DNA from: Ferruginibacter sp.
GTDB taxonomy: Bacteria > Bacteroidota > Bacteroidia > Chitinophagales > Chitinophagaceae
Length of the DNA: 36,845 nucleotides
NCBI GenBank assembly: GCA_025351645.1
Contig: JANXVN010000088.1
Span: 1 to 36,845 of the forward strand
Reading direction: 5' to 3'
Shown here: positions 21,728 to 32,100 of the stretch, in pieces
How positions within the stretch are numbered: position 1 is the first letter of the stretch
How the letters are laid out: each line of letters starts with the position of its first letter
Notes under the pieces: model-generated
The model's input: the letters and a program-made list of their open reading frames with translations, nothing else
What the model was told of the DNA's origin: nothing
The model's database searches: none
Program-made: the position numbers and the translations under genes

Positions 21728-24397
21728 ATGGAAAACAACGACAATCTAGGGGAAGAAAACCTGCCGCCAAATGACGGTGGAGCAAAGAGTAACAGGGGCC
21801 GGATTATACCGGTTAATATTGAGGAGCAAATGAAAACCAACTACATCGATTACTCTATGAGTGTGATTGTAGGGCGTGCTTTGCCTGATGTGCGTGATGG
21901 CTTAAAACCGGTGCATCGCCGCGTTTTATTTGGCATGAGCGAGTTGGGGAATACCAGTAACAAACCGTATAAAAAAAGTGCCCGTATAGTAGGTGAGGTG
22001 ATGGGTAAATTTCATCCGCATGGCGATGCTTCTATTTACGATACGATGGTGCGTATGGCGCAGGACTGGAGCTTACGGTACACGTTGATTGACGGACAGG
22101 GAAACTTTGGTAGTCAGGATGGAGACCCACCGGCAGCTATGCGTTATACGGAAGTACGTTTTGAAAAGTTTGCGGAAGCAATGCTGGAAGATATTGAAAA
22201 AGAAACGGTTGATTACCAGCTGAACTTTGATGATAGCCTGAAAGAACCAACGGTGCTGCCTACCCGCATCCCTCATTTATTAGTGAACGGTGCCAGCGGT
22301 ATTGCGGTTGGTATGGCCACGAATATGATGCCGCATAATTTAAGCGAGGTTATTGATGGATGCATAGCTTACATTGATAATAGAGATATTACGATTGATG
22401 AACTGATACATTTTGTGAAGGGGCCGGATTTTCCGACGGGTGGTATTATTTATGGTTTTGAAGGTGTGAAGCAAGCGTTGCACACAGGGCGTGGAAGGGT
22501 AGTTTTGCGTGGCAAGACAAACATTGAAGTAGATGCGAAGGGCAGAGAAAAAATAATTATTACGCAGGTGCCTTACCAGGTTAACAGGGATATGCTTACG
22601 CAGAAAATTGGTGACTTGATCAATGATAAAGCGATAGAAGGCGTTGCTGATGTTAACAATGAAAGCAATAATAAAGAAGGTACCCGTATTGTTGTAGAGC
22701 TTAAAAAAGATGTGGTTGCCCAGGTTATTATTAACCAATTATTTAAGTTGACGGAACTGCAGACATCGTACGGTATAAATAATGTGGCACTTGTTAAAGG
22801 CCGCCCAAGGATTTTAAATTTAAAAGATTTAATTAGCGAATTTATAGAGTTTAGGCATGAAGTAGTTGTACGCCGCACACAGTTTGAATTGCGTAAAGCA
22901 AGGGAGCGGGCGCACATTTTAGAAGGCTATATTATTGCGCTGGATAATTTGGATGCGGTGATAAAACTGATCCGTGAATCTAATACGCCTAATCTTGCGC
23001 AGGAAGGTTTGATAACGCAATTCGGCATGAGCGAAATACAAGCCAAAGCTGTTTTGGAACTGCGTTTACAGCGCCTTACCGGAATGGAGATTGATAAGAT
23101 AAGGGCCGAACATGCAGAGATAATGAAACTAATTGACAGGTTGCTGGAAATATTGGGCGATGAAGGGATCCGCTACCAAATAATTAAAGATGAACTGGCA
23201 GAAATAAAAGCAAAATTTGGCGATGCCCGTAAATCTGAAATAACTTATGCAGATGACGAAATTGGCATGCTGGATTTGATTGAAGATGAAGATGTGGTGG
23301 TAACGATATCTCATTTGGGTTACATAAAAAGAACACGGTCTGATGAATACCGTAGCCAGCGCCGTGGTGGCCGTGGCGCAAAGGGAAGCAGTACAAGGCA
23401 GGAAGATTATATCGTGCATTTGTTTGTGGCTTCAACTCACCATACTTTGTTATTTTTTACTGAAAAGGGAAGATGTTTCTGGCTACCGGTTTATAAGATA
23501 CCTGAAGGTGATAAAACAAGTAAGGGCAGGGCTTTGCAGAATATGATACAGATACCGCCTGATGATACTGTTCGTGCAATTATTGATGTAAAGAATTTTG
23601 ATGACAAAGATTATGTGAACGGCCACTACATCGTTTTGTGTACAAAAAAAGGCATCATTAAAAAGACTGATTTAGAAGACTTTAGCCGTCCTAGGCAGAA
23701 TGGTATTAATGCCATTAATATTTTAGAAGGAGACCAGTTGCTGGAAGCTAAATTAACGGATGGTAATTGCGAAATTATGATGGCGTTAAAGAGCGGCAGG
23801 GCAATTCGTTTTCCGGAAGAGAAGGTACGGTCAACAGGCCGTGGCGGCATAGGTGTTTATGGCATTGAGGTGGTAGATGAAACCGACAATGTTGTAGGTA
23901 TGGTTTGCGTAAACAGGGAAGATAAAAGCCGCACAATTTTGGTGGTAAGTGAAAAAGGATATGGCAAGCGTACATTTTTAGATGACCCTGAAACAGGCGA
24001 AGCTAATTACCGGATTACCAACCGTGGTGGTAAAGGCGTTAAGACTATTAACGTAACTGATAAAACTGGTTCGTTGGTAGGTTTGCTGGATGTTACGGAG
24101 AAGGAAGATTTGATGATTACTTGTGTTAGTGGCGTAACCATCCGTATGAGCGTAGCTGCTGTAAGCGAGCAGGGACGGGCAACACAAGGCGTTAAGCTTA
24201 TCCGCGTAGATGAAGGCGATGCCATTGCAGCCATTACCAAACTGGATGAAAAGGAAGATGATGTGGAAGTGGTTGATCCGGTAAATTTAGGTGGTGACAC
24301 TGCGATTGAAAACATTGATATGGCAAGTGATGATACAACATCAGAAGCTGCAGTAAATGATGTGGCAACACCAGAAGGACCAACTGATGGCGAATAA
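21728..24397 (+). CDS. gyrA: DNA gyrase subunit A
   Basis: GyrA carries the DNA-cleaving tyrosine of gyrase, which introduces negative supercoils with GyrB. The 889-residue protein has YSMSVIVGRALPDVRDGLKP, the quinolone region HPHGDASIYDTMVRMAQ (His96 onward), catalytic Tyr140 in AMRYTE, and a C-terminal beta-pinwheel with GyrA box QRRGGRG, which distinguishes it from ParC. The tail is acidic. At the position of E. coli Ser83 it has Ala101, followed by Ser102. ATG 21728 gives an N-terminus about 18 residues longer than E. coli. It ends at a strong terminator and is probably transcribed alone. Confidence 0.97.
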   Translation: MENNDNLGEENLPPNDGGAKSNRGRIIPVNIEEQMKTNYIDYSMSVIVGRALPDVRDGLKPVHRRVLFGMSELGNTSNKPYKKSARIVGEVMGKFHPHGDASIYDTMVRMAQDWSLRYTLIDGQGNFGSQDGDPPAAMRYTEVRFEKFAEAMLEDIEKETVDYQLNFDDSLKEPTVLPTRIPHLLVNGASGIAVGMATNMMPHNLSEVIDGCIAYIDNRDITIDELIHFVKGPDFPTGGIIYGFEGVKQALHTGRGRVVLRGKTNIEVDAKGREKIIITQVPYQVNRDMLTQKIGDLINDKAIEGVADVNNESNNKEGTRIVVELKKDVVAQVIINQLFKLTELQTSYGINNVALVKGRPRILNLKDLISEFIEFRHEVVVRRTQFELRKARERAHILEGYIIALDNLDAVIKLIRESNTPNLAQEGLITQFGMSEIQAKAVLELRLQRLTGMEIDKIRAEHAEIMKLIDRLLEILGDEGIRYQIIKDELAEIKAKFGDARKSEITYADDEIGMLDLIEDEDVVVTISHLGYIKRTRSDEYRSQRRGGRGAKGSSTRQEDYIVHLFVASTHHTLLFFTEKGRCFWLPVYKIPEGDKTSKGRALQNMIQIPPDDTVRAIIDVKNFDDKDYVNGHYIVLCTKKGIIKKTDLEDFSRPRQNGINAINILEGDQLLEAKLTDGNCEIMMALKSGRAIRFPEEKVRSTGRGGIGVYGIEVVDETDNVVGMVCVNREDKSRTILVVSEKGYGKRTFLDDPETGEANYRITNRGGKGVKTINVTDKTGSLVGLLDVTEKEDLMITCVSGVTIRMSVAAVSEQGRATQGVKLIRVDEGDAIAAITKLDEKEDDVEVVDPVNLGGDTAIENIDMASDDTTSEAAVNDVATPEGPTDGE

Positions 24398-24420
24398 TTT
24401 AGATGGTTTTATCTGAATAA

Positions 24421-24461
24421 AAAATAAAGGCTGCATTTTAATAAAGTGCAGCCTTTATTTT
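24421..24461 (+). terminator. Strong intrinsic terminator after gyrA
   Basis: A perfect 15-bp stem has arms at 24421-24435 and 24447-24461 (core GGCTGCA / TGCAGCC), with an A-rich 5' side and T-rich 3' side, followed by TGTTTTTG. It begins 23 bp after the gyrA stop. Confidence 0.9.
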
Positions 24462-24501
24462 TGTTTTTGAAGATTTTAGTATTTTAATCAAAAGAAATTT
24501 T

Positions 24502-24876
24502 ATGAACAAAATATTGGTTTTATGGTTGTGTTCCACGAGTATTTTTTGTTGTTTAAAAGTTAGCGCACAAACAGTAATAAAAGTAGACGAAGTTGCACAG
24601 CATGTTGGAGATTCTGTAAAGATAACTACCAAAATTTATGGTGGCAGGTACTTTGGCCAATCTCCCGGTACACCGACTTTATTGAACGCTGGTGCGGAAT
24701 ATCCAAAGTCGCCTTTGACGCTTTATATTTCAGCAGCTGTGCGGAGTAAATTTGCTTCGGCGCCGGAGGAAATGTATAAAGGGAAGGATGTTGTTATTAT
24801 TGGGAAGGTTATTTTGTTTAAGAATAAGCCGGAGATTGTGATTTATGGGGTGGGGCAGATTTTGATGGGGAAGTAG
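24502..24876 (+). CDS. Small exported OB-fold-like protein, function unknown
   Basis: The 124-residue protein has a signal peptide (ILVLWLCSTSIFCCLKVSAQ, cleavage after SA likely). The mature part looks like a single OB-like barrel: VAQHVGDSVKITTKIYGGRY, TLLNAGAEYPKSPLTLYISA, then MYKGKDVVIIGKVILFKNKPEIVIY. Similar small exported proteins occur in Bacteroidota, with the closing strand KGKxVxxxGKI; no reaction is known. It lies between the gyrA terminator and a gene remnant, with no obvious operon partner. Confidence 0.65.
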   Translation: MNKILVLWLCSTSIFCCLKVSAQTVIKVDEVAQHVGDSVKITTKIYGGRYFGQSPGTPTLLNAGAEYPKSPLTLYISAAVRSKFASAPEEMYKGKDVVIIGKVILFKNKPEIVIYGVGQILMGK

Positions 24877-24878
24877 GA

Positions 24879-25133
24879 GTTATCAACGATTGTTCATGCA
24901 GTAAGAAAAGCAGGGAAGTTGTCACAGGTTCTTACGGTACTTATGTTGGTTTTACAACAGGAATAGACGATGATGATAAGGTTGTTTTTAAATTTGAAAA
25001 GCTGGGACCAGGACAATACAAAGTTTATTTTGAAAAACCACTTGAAAACGGTGAGTACGGTTTTATTTTCGCTAATGCTGAAAACTCCTCATTAGGAACC
25101 TTCCAACAAGTATATGATTTTGGGGTAAAATAA
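24879..25133 (+). pseudogene. C-terminal remnant of an unidentified protein
   Basis: An open frame of 84 codons with no plausible start continues directly from the end of the small OB-like gene in another frame. It encodes GSYGTYVGFTTGIDDDDK, FEKLGPGQYKVYFEKPLENG, EYGFIFANAE and YDFGVK before TAA at 25131. The pattern (a PGQY/GEYGF strand pair, ending in FGVK) reads as the C-terminus of an exported beta-rich protein whose N-terminal part has been lost. It is followed by two terminators, as a real gene end would be. Confidence 0.5.
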
Positions 25134-25153
25134 CGGGGTATTTTGATAAGATT

Positions 25154-25180
25154 GCCTGCCTTTTTAGGCCGGCTTTTTTT
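25154..25180 (+). terminator. Intrinsic terminator after the remnant
   Basis: GCCTGCC (25154-25160) pairs with GGCCGGC (25167-25173) with one internal mismatch around a TTTTTA loop, followed by seven T. It lies 20 bp after the remnant's stop codon. Confidence 0.7.
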
Positions 25181-25216
25181 ATGCAATTTAAATAGTCATA
25201 TTATCCTTAACTTTTT

Positions 25217-25246
25217 AAAGCCGGTACTTAAAGTACTGGCTTTTTT
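25217..25246 (+). terminator. Second intrinsic terminator
   Basis: GCCGGTACTT (25220-25229) pairs with AAGTACTGGC (25231-25240) with one G-T wobble, followed by six T and then G. Coming about 65 bp after another terminator, it may be a back-up or the surviving end of another lost gene. Confidence 0.7.
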
Positions 25247-25739
25247 GTATCTGCAGTAAAACGAAAACTTTTGATTATTTGCTTATCAATAGTTCTGTTT
25301 TATTCTTTATTTTATTCTTGAGGCCAATAAGTTTATAATTACTCTATCGAGATTATACCTTCACTTGTAACTAAATGCATCATAAGCACTTGCAGCACAT
25401 TGTCGAAAACAAATATTCTATCCCTATGAAGCTGCGAATCACTGCATATAGATAAGCTGTTAAAAAACTAATAGGATACTTTTAGAAACTAGAATTTAAT
25501 ACATTAATTTGTAAGAAATGATATCAGAAGAAAAAAATATAAAAATAGTATGCTCATAGCGGGGCTAGTAGCACCTATTTAACATAATATTAATTATAGG
25601 AAAAATTACTTGGGAAAATAAAAGACAAATAAGCAATGGTATTGCCAGTCTTATTTGAGTTGGAGAATACCATTGTATAACATTATTTTAAAAATAGCAA
25701 CAAAGTAAAAATTAAGGGTTTATCCTTACTTAATTTAAA
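25247..25739. other. AT-rich gap with one inverted repeat, no gene seen
   Basis: No credible coding frame was found on either strand. The only structure noted is CAATGGTATT (25634-25643) with AATACCATTG (25666-25675). On the minus strand this is followed by a T-rich run, so it may terminate the GH32 transcript. Confidence 0.4.
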
Positions 25740-27275
25740 CTACCAAATATTATTTAGGTGGCTGTATTGTAAGGTTGATAGGTTTAATTTATCTGTGCAG
25801 TTTAAATGAATCTGGTTATATGGTTTTGATGGAAAATAAATCGATGTCATTACGGTTAATCCATCATCAGCAAATAATTCTACTGAACTAACATCAAAAA
25901 TTAAAGAAAGATTTATTTTTTTATTCTTAGAGAAACGTGGAGCCACATTTACGGCTGCAAAACCTTTACTAAAATCAATTTTTCCTGACTTTTTACGATC
26001 AATATAATATTCGTTTTTTTCTTTATTAAACCCTATTAGTAAGGTATCTCCCAAATTGTTGCACACCACAAACGAAAAATCCTTGATGGTATCCATTGCA
26101 ATATTTATCCTGCAAGGCAACGAAATTTTGCCTGCTTTATCTGCAATATCTAAGCTTTTATTTACCTGGATATTGTTTACAGTCAACTGGTTCTTTACTA
26201 TTTTTGATAATTCAGTTACAGGGGTTGAGGTTACAAAACTAGTTGTTCCAACGTTTTTAAGTTTTAATTCTCTTGGAATTGTCATGGCGTTTCTCCACAC
26301 TTCCGTTGGTACTTGATTAGCATACATCCAGTTACTCATCCAGCCTAACAAAATTTTTCTTTTGCCCGTATTCGACCAGGTTACTCCGGCGTAATTATCA
26401 GGGCCATAATCTAACCATTTGGTATCAGTTTGGATGGTGGTAAAAATTTTTCCATTAAATTCCCCAACAAAATATTGGGTACCCGAACCCATGTTTGGCC
26501 CGCCTGGATTTATATTTACAATCAGCACCCACCGAGATTTCCCTTTATCATCAAGTAATATTAGGTCAGGGCATTCCCAAACGCCACCATGTGCACCAGC
26601 AGCCTTTCCAAATTCACTTTCTTTAGTCCAGTTTTTTAAATCGGGAGCAGAATAAAATGTTACTTTGTCTGCAGTAGCCAGTGTCATTATCCATTTTTTT
26701 GCCGGCGCGTACCACATAACTTTAGGGTCACGAAAATCTTTGATACCCGGATTTTTAATTACAGGGTTGCCTGCATATTTAATCCATGTTTTTCCATCAT
26801 CATTACTATAAGCCAGGCTTTGATTTTGAAATGTATTAGTTCCGGCTTTCTCTCCTTCCATGTTATGCTGTGTAAAGATTGCTACTAAAGGAGCTTTTCC
26901 ATTTAAGCCCAAGCCAGAAGTATTATGCTCATCTACAACTGCACTTCCAGAAAAAATAGTTCCTATAGAATCAGGATAAATTGCAATGGGCCCTTCTTTC
27001 CAATGTATCATGTCTTTACTGGTAGCATGTCCCCAATGCATAGGTCCCCACAATGTACTATAAGGATGATACTGAAAAAATAAATGATAAATACCCTTGT
27101 TATAAACCATTCCATTGGGGTCGTTTATCCAGTGTGCCTTCGGCGAAAAATGAATTTGTGGCCTGTATTGTTCTGCCATCAACTTATTGGATGTTTGCGC
27201 CGATAGTTTGTTGAATATTGTTGAAATAAACAACATGCAAACTAAAAGAAATAGCTTTTTATTTTTCATGATCAT
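25740..27275 (-). CDS. Glycoside hydrolase family 32 (exo-acting levanase/inulinase/invertase type)
   Basis: GH32 enzymes cut terminal fructose from levan, inulin or sucrose. The 511-residue protein has a signal peptide (KLFLLVCMLFISTIF, ending LSAQ) without a lipobox. The catalytic triad motifs are all present: WINDPNG (nucleophile Asp52), FRDP (Asp183) and WECPDL (acid/base Glu234). A beta-sandwich domain follows (from about 370) with FSFVVCNNLGDTLL and VELFADDG. All needed residues are in place. The export signal suggests the periplasm or the medium. It ends the minus-strand susC-susD array and is separated from susD by a terminator. ATG 27275 and ATG 27269 are equally plausible starts. 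Confidence 0.93.
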   Translation of the reverse strand: MIMKNKKLFLLVCMLFISTIFNKLSAQTSNKLMAEQYRPQIHFSPKAHWINDPNGMVYNKGIYHLFFQYHPYSTLWGPMHWGHATSKDMIHWKEGPIAIYPDSIGTIFSGSAVVDEHNTSGLGLNGKAPLVAIFTQHNMEGEKAGTNTFQNQSLAYSNDDGKTWIKYAGNPVIKNPGIKDFRDPKVMWYAPAKKWIMTLATADKVTFYSAPDLKNWTKESEFGKAAGAHGGVWECPDLILLDDKGKSRWVLIVNINPGGPNMGSGTQYFVGEFNGKIFTTIQTDTKWLDYGPDNYAGVTWSNTGKRKILLGWMSNWMYANQVPTEVWRNAMTIPRELKLKNVGTTSFVTSTPVTELSKIVKNQLTVNNIQVNKSLDIADKAGKISLPCRINIAMDTIKDFSFVVCNNLGDTLLIGFNKEKNEYYIDRKKSGKIDFSKGFAAVNVAPRFSKNKKINLSLIFDVSSVELFADDGLTVMTSIYFPSKPYNQIHLNCTDKLNLSTLQYSHLNNIW

Positions 27276-27305
27276 ATAAATTTAATTAATTTATTTTAAA
27301 ACAGT

Positions 27306-27331
27306 AAAAAGGAGGAAGTAAAACTTCCTCC
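27306..27331 (-). terminator. Terminator/attenuator between susD and GH32
   Basis: GGAGGAAGT (27311-27319) and ACTTCCTCC (27323-27331) form a perfect 9-bp stem with a 3-nt loop; on the minus strand TTTTT follows. It should cut most susC-susD transcripts before GH32, setting a lower GH32 level. A second small palindrome (GTGTTA/TAACAC) lies near 27353-27368. Confidence 0.75.
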
Positions 27332-27391
27332 GATTATTAAAGTAAACTCTTAGTGTTACACATAACACCTAAAATGAAACTAGTTATCAAA

Positions 27392-29098
27392 TTAGTATCC
27401 AGGATTTTGTTTGTATAATCCATTTGTAAAAGTTATTTCTGATTGAGGAATTGGTAAATATTCATCCCTGCCTGCTGTAAATTTAGCAGTTGCTAAAAAA
27501 GTTCTGTTTACTTTTTCAACAGCAATATAGGCATTCAAAGTTTTCTCTGCCATTCCCCATCTAACCAAATCAAAAAAACGTGCGCCTTCAGTTGCAAATT
27601 CCAATCTTCTTTCCCATTGCAATGCTGTACGGGCATAATCCTGCGTCCAACCAATACTTGTATATTGTTTTACATTATAGTTAGAAGGAAAAGTTCCGTC
27701 AGCCTTTTTTAATCTTGCTGTACTTGCAGCAGCTCTTGCCCTAATTTGGTTTATAAGCGGTAAGGCATTGGCTTGTTGTCCCAACTCAATATAAGCTTCT
27801 GCCTGCATCAATAAAATATCATCATATCTTAAAATGTCATAGTTTTTTGCAGTGCCCATAAATGGCCCCATCTTTAAGTAAGACGGACTGTTTGCCAATT
27901 GTTGAAAACGCATGGTATGAAAATTACCATAAGTTCCTGCATCGCGGACCCAGCTAACACTAAATGGTTTTGTATTATCATACTTATAAGGATGGCCATC
28001 AATACCAACAGTATGGTCTAAACGGGGATCTACAGTAGCCGTAGTTAAATTTGCTGTACTGTTATTAAAAGTATTAAAATTTGGCAATCCGTTTATATCT
28101 GTGGTGTGTGCGTTTACTAAATTCTGACTTGCAGCATGAAAACCGCAGCAACCATATTGAGGAGCTCCGTGCGGATAATTTAGTCCATCTTCAAAACTTA
28201 ATCTGCCGGAAGTTGTACCATCATTAATAGTGAACTGTATAGCAAAAATAGATTCAGGGCCATTCTCAGTTTCAGGTAAAAAGTTATCACCAATATCGCT
28301 GCTTAAAGAGTATTTGCCTGAAGCAATAACCGCTTGTGTCAAGGTTACAACCTGTTGTAATAATACCTGATTAATGCTGGTTACATGGTTAGTATTGTCT
28401 TGCATGTAAGCCTGGTACAATCTAACTTTAGCAAGGTAAGCCTGGGCAGATAATTTATTTGCTCTTGCCAATTCGGGTTGAGTTGCAGGTAAATTGTCAA
28501 TTGCATATTGAAAATCTGCTGCTATTTTATTCCAGGAATCATCATTGCTTAAAATATTCGAGACTTTTAAAATATCAGCCAAAGAAGCATTTTCATCAAA
28601 AATTGGAATATTTTTAAATAACAATTTCATAGTAAAATAACTATGCGCCCTCAAAAAATGCAGTTCGCCCAACCTTATTTTTTTTGCAGGATAAACCGTT
28701 TCAGATAATGAATTAACTGCTCGTATAGCTGCGTTAGCCCGGGAAATCGATTTAAATAAATTTTTCCAGGTACGGGGAATATACAATTCCATGGATGGAG
28801 TAACTAGGTTATAATGTTCCAGGGCATCAATATCGCCTAAATCACTGGTTCCGCCTCCGCCTTTATAGGCATCATCCGAGCGCACGCTGCCGTAAGCCCA
28901 GTTACTGTATATTGGCCCAATCATATCACCGTTTCCAATAGCTGCATAAGATGCTGTTACCAGTCCTTCAATTGCAGTAGGCGATGTTAAATCGGAAGAG
29001 GAAAGTACCCCTGTTGGCTTATAGTCGAGCTCTTTTTTGCAGGAGCTTAATAGGATTACCCCCGCTGTTAAAAAAGCAATTATTTTTTTATTTTTCAT
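27392..29098 (-). CDS. SusD/RagB-type nutrient-binding outer-membrane lipoprotein
   Basis: SusD-like proteins form the lid over a SusC channel and bind oligosaccharide at the cell surface. The 568-residue protein starts with a lipoprotein signal (VILLSSCKKELDY, lipobox LSSC). SusD family hallmarks are TAIEGLVTASYAAIGNGD near the N-terminus, LGELHFLRAHSYFTMKLLF, YDILRYDDILLMQAEAYIELG with INQIRARAA, and WERRLEFATEGARFFDLVRW near the C-terminus, ending NPGY. Length is typical. It starts 20 bp after susC, and the two clearly form a pair. Binding of a fructan is inferred from the GH32 neighbour. Confidence 0.95.
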   Translation of the reverse strand: MKNKKIIAFLTAGVILLSSCKKELDYKPTGVLSSSDLTSPTAIEGLVTASYAAIGNGDMIGPIYSNWAYGSVRSDDAYKGGGGTSDLGDIDALEHYNLVTPSMELYIPRTWKNLFKSISRANAAIRAVNSLSETVYPAKKIRLGELHFLRAHSYFTMKLLFKNIPIFDENASLADILKVSNILSNDDSWNKIAADFQYAIDNLPATQPELARANKLSAQAYLAKVRLYQAYMQDNTNHVTSINQVLLQQVVTLTQAVIASGKYSLSSDIGDNFLPETENGPESIFAIQFTINDGTTSGRLSFEDGLNYPHGAPQYGCCGFHAASQNLVNAHTTDINGLPNFNTFNNSTANLTTATVDPRLDHTVGIDGHPYKYDNTKPFSVSWVRDAGTYGNFHTMRFQQLANSPSYLKMGPFMGTAKNYDILRYDDILLMQAEAYIELGQQANALPLINQIRARAAASTARLKKADGTFPSNYNVKQYTSIGWTQDYARTALQWERRLEFATEGARFFDLVRWGMAEKTLNAYIAVEKVNRTFLATAKFTAGRDEYLPIPQSEITFTNGLYKQNPGY

Positions 29099-29118
29099 GT
29101 TGTAATATTTTTGTTTAT

Positions 29119-32100
29119 TTAGAAAGATGCGTTAACACCGATTGTTAATGTTTTTGGAATGGGTACTGGGTTTATATCAATTCTTTCCGGATCAGGACTT
29201 AAATAACTTTTGCTTTTGAATACAAATAAATTTTCTGCCATGGCATATATCCGAAGCCTTGAAAAGATTGATTTTGAAGTAATGTTATACCCTAATTGAA
29301 TATTGCGCATTTTAAAATACGAGGTATTCACAATAAAATAGTCCGATGTGCGGCTTTCATTATTGTTGTCTTTTAAAGTTAAAGTGGGCACAGATGTATT
29401 TGTGTGAGTTGGGGTCCAACCATTAAAAACTCCCGCTCCTACATTCTCTCTGCTTTTCATTAAGTTGTTGTATAAGGAGTACCAGTCAAATCCTTTTCTG
29501 CCACCTACACCAGATCCAAATATGGAAAAATCAAACTGCTTGTAACTTAAATCAATCCGCATACCATATTCTAATGCGGGTAAGGTTGTACCAATCCATG
29601 TTCTATCCAAATCATCAATTGCACCATCTTTGTTTACATCAACATATCTAATTCTTCCCGGACCTGCACCAATTTGTTTAGGAGCTTTATCAACTTCTGC
29701 CTGAGATTGAAAAAGACCGGCTGTTTTATAACCAAAAATATCAAACTGAGAATGGCCAATAATTGTGTTTACCAAATTACCGGCATAGGCAGGGCGTACA
29801 TTTTCAGGAAGTTCAGTTATTTTATCTCTGAAATGGGCAAAATTTAATTTCACATCATATTTAAAATCACCCATTTTTTCGCTTTGATAACCAATTACAA
29901 ATTCCCAGCCTTTATTGCTTTTAGAAGCCCCATTAACTGCTTTTGATTGCCCCTCTCCTAATGCAGAAGCAACAGGTGGTGTTATTAAAATCCCGGTAGT
30001 ATTCCTTGAAAAATAATCGAATGAACCGTAAATTTTATTCTTAAGTATGACGAAGTCGATACCTGTATTTATTTCATTTGTAGATTCCCATTTAAGGCCA
30101 GGATTAGCAGCCTGGGTTTGTACAAAGCCTGATGGTAATGTTCCAGTATTGGCACCGGATAATGAATAGGCTGTCCCAACATTCATGTATTGCTCCCAAA
30201 AACCGGGTGTAAGTTGATTTTGTGTGGTTCCATATCTTGCACCAAATAGGCCAAAACGAGCCAAATCTCCAATTTGCTGATTACCTACACGGCCAATACC
30301 TGCCCTTAATTTTAGTTCAGAAAACATAGTATTATTTTTCATGAATGCTTCTTTATCAATTCTCCAACCAACAGAAGCTGCGGGAAAAACACCATATTGA
30401 TTGTTTGCACCAAAACGTGACGAACCATCACGGCGAACAGTAACAGCAGCAAGATATTTATCGCTATAATTATAATCTATCCGGGCAAATTGAGAAAACA
30501 ACCTGTTGCCTGTTGAGCCACCACTAACAGTTGTATTGCCTGTACCAGCATTTAATGTAAAGTAATCTTCTGTTTGAATAGCGTAGCCTTCTTTTTTAGT
30601 TGACTGAAAATCTACATTGGTTTTAATAAACTCGGTACCTAATAAAAACTTAAAATGATTATTTTGATTAAGGTTTAAATTATACCGGACCGTGTTAGAA
30701 AATGTAGTGCTTAAATAATGGTTCTGGTCAAACGATAAACTATTAGTTGTTCGGCTTAATGCACCTTCAGTAAATGTTGGTGCTATTACTCTGCTTAAAT
30801 AATTTGCATTGTCAGCACCGAAATTAGATTTAAAAAACAAATTTTTAATGGGCTGTATTTCTACAAAAACATTTCCAAATGTACTTAAGCGATTGGCATT
30901 ATTCCACTTAGCCAAATCCTGCATGTGCAATGGATTGTTCCTATCAGAATATCCTGCGCCTGATTCACCAGCATAGGTCTTGCCATCTTTTTGATATACC
31001 GGGATTGTTGGTGCCAGGGTTACTGCTAAAAAAGTAGTTGCTGCTCCGCCAAGGTCATTTGTAGTAAGTGTTTCATCTGAATTAGCCATTCTTAAATTAA
31101 GGCCTAAAGTAACCTTATCATTAAAAGAACGGGTAATAGCATTGATGCTTCCACTTAAACGCTTATAACCTGTATACTTTAACATTCCGGTATTTTTAAG
31201 GTAACCGAAATTCATTTCGACAGAAGAGTTTTTATTGCCCACAGATGCGGTTAAACTATTGTTGGTAACCAATCCTGTTTTATACATTACATCCTGCCAG
31301 TCTGTATTGCCTGCGGGTGTATTAGGGTCTCCGCCTACAAAAGGCTGAACAGTTACACTATTTAATACCGGCTTTGTATAATCCTTATTCCAATCAAAAT
31401 TATAAATACTGCCATAACCGGCAGCAGGATCCTGGCCATCATTAACAGATGCCTGCCACAATGCTTTTCCTCTGTCCAGCGAACTAAGCATTTTAAAACG
31501 TAGCGATTTTTCCGATTGGCTTGATACGCTGCTGTTAAATTGAAAATCTACTTTACCATTGGTATTACCGCCATTTTTTGTAGTAACAATAATAACGCCG
31601 TTAGATGCACGGGCGCCATAAATCGATTCTGAAGATGCATCTTTAAGCACCTGGACAGAAGCTATATTTGCGGGATCCATATTTTGAAATACCTCCGGCC
31701 TTGTTGTTGGTATCCCATCAATAATATACAGCGGATCATTATTGCCCAATGTATTGGCTCCACGAATTAAAATCCTGCTGTTGGCACCATTTGGTGACCC
31801 ATCTTTTTCAATGTATAAACCTGCTACCCTACCTTGCAAAGCCTGCATGGTATTGCCGGATGTATTATTTTTAACCGGCGTTAAATCTACCACCGCAATG
31901 GCACCAGTTAAATCTTGTTTTCGTTGCGAGGTGTAGCCTACTACAACAACTTCGTTCATACCTGCATTAACCTCTTCCATTGTAAGGCTAATCGTTTGTG
32001 CCGCTTTTGTAATTTTAATACTTTGGGGCGTCATGCCAACATAAGAAAAATTGAGGGTTTCTCCTGCAGGGGCTTCAATTGAAAAACTACCATCTGCCAA

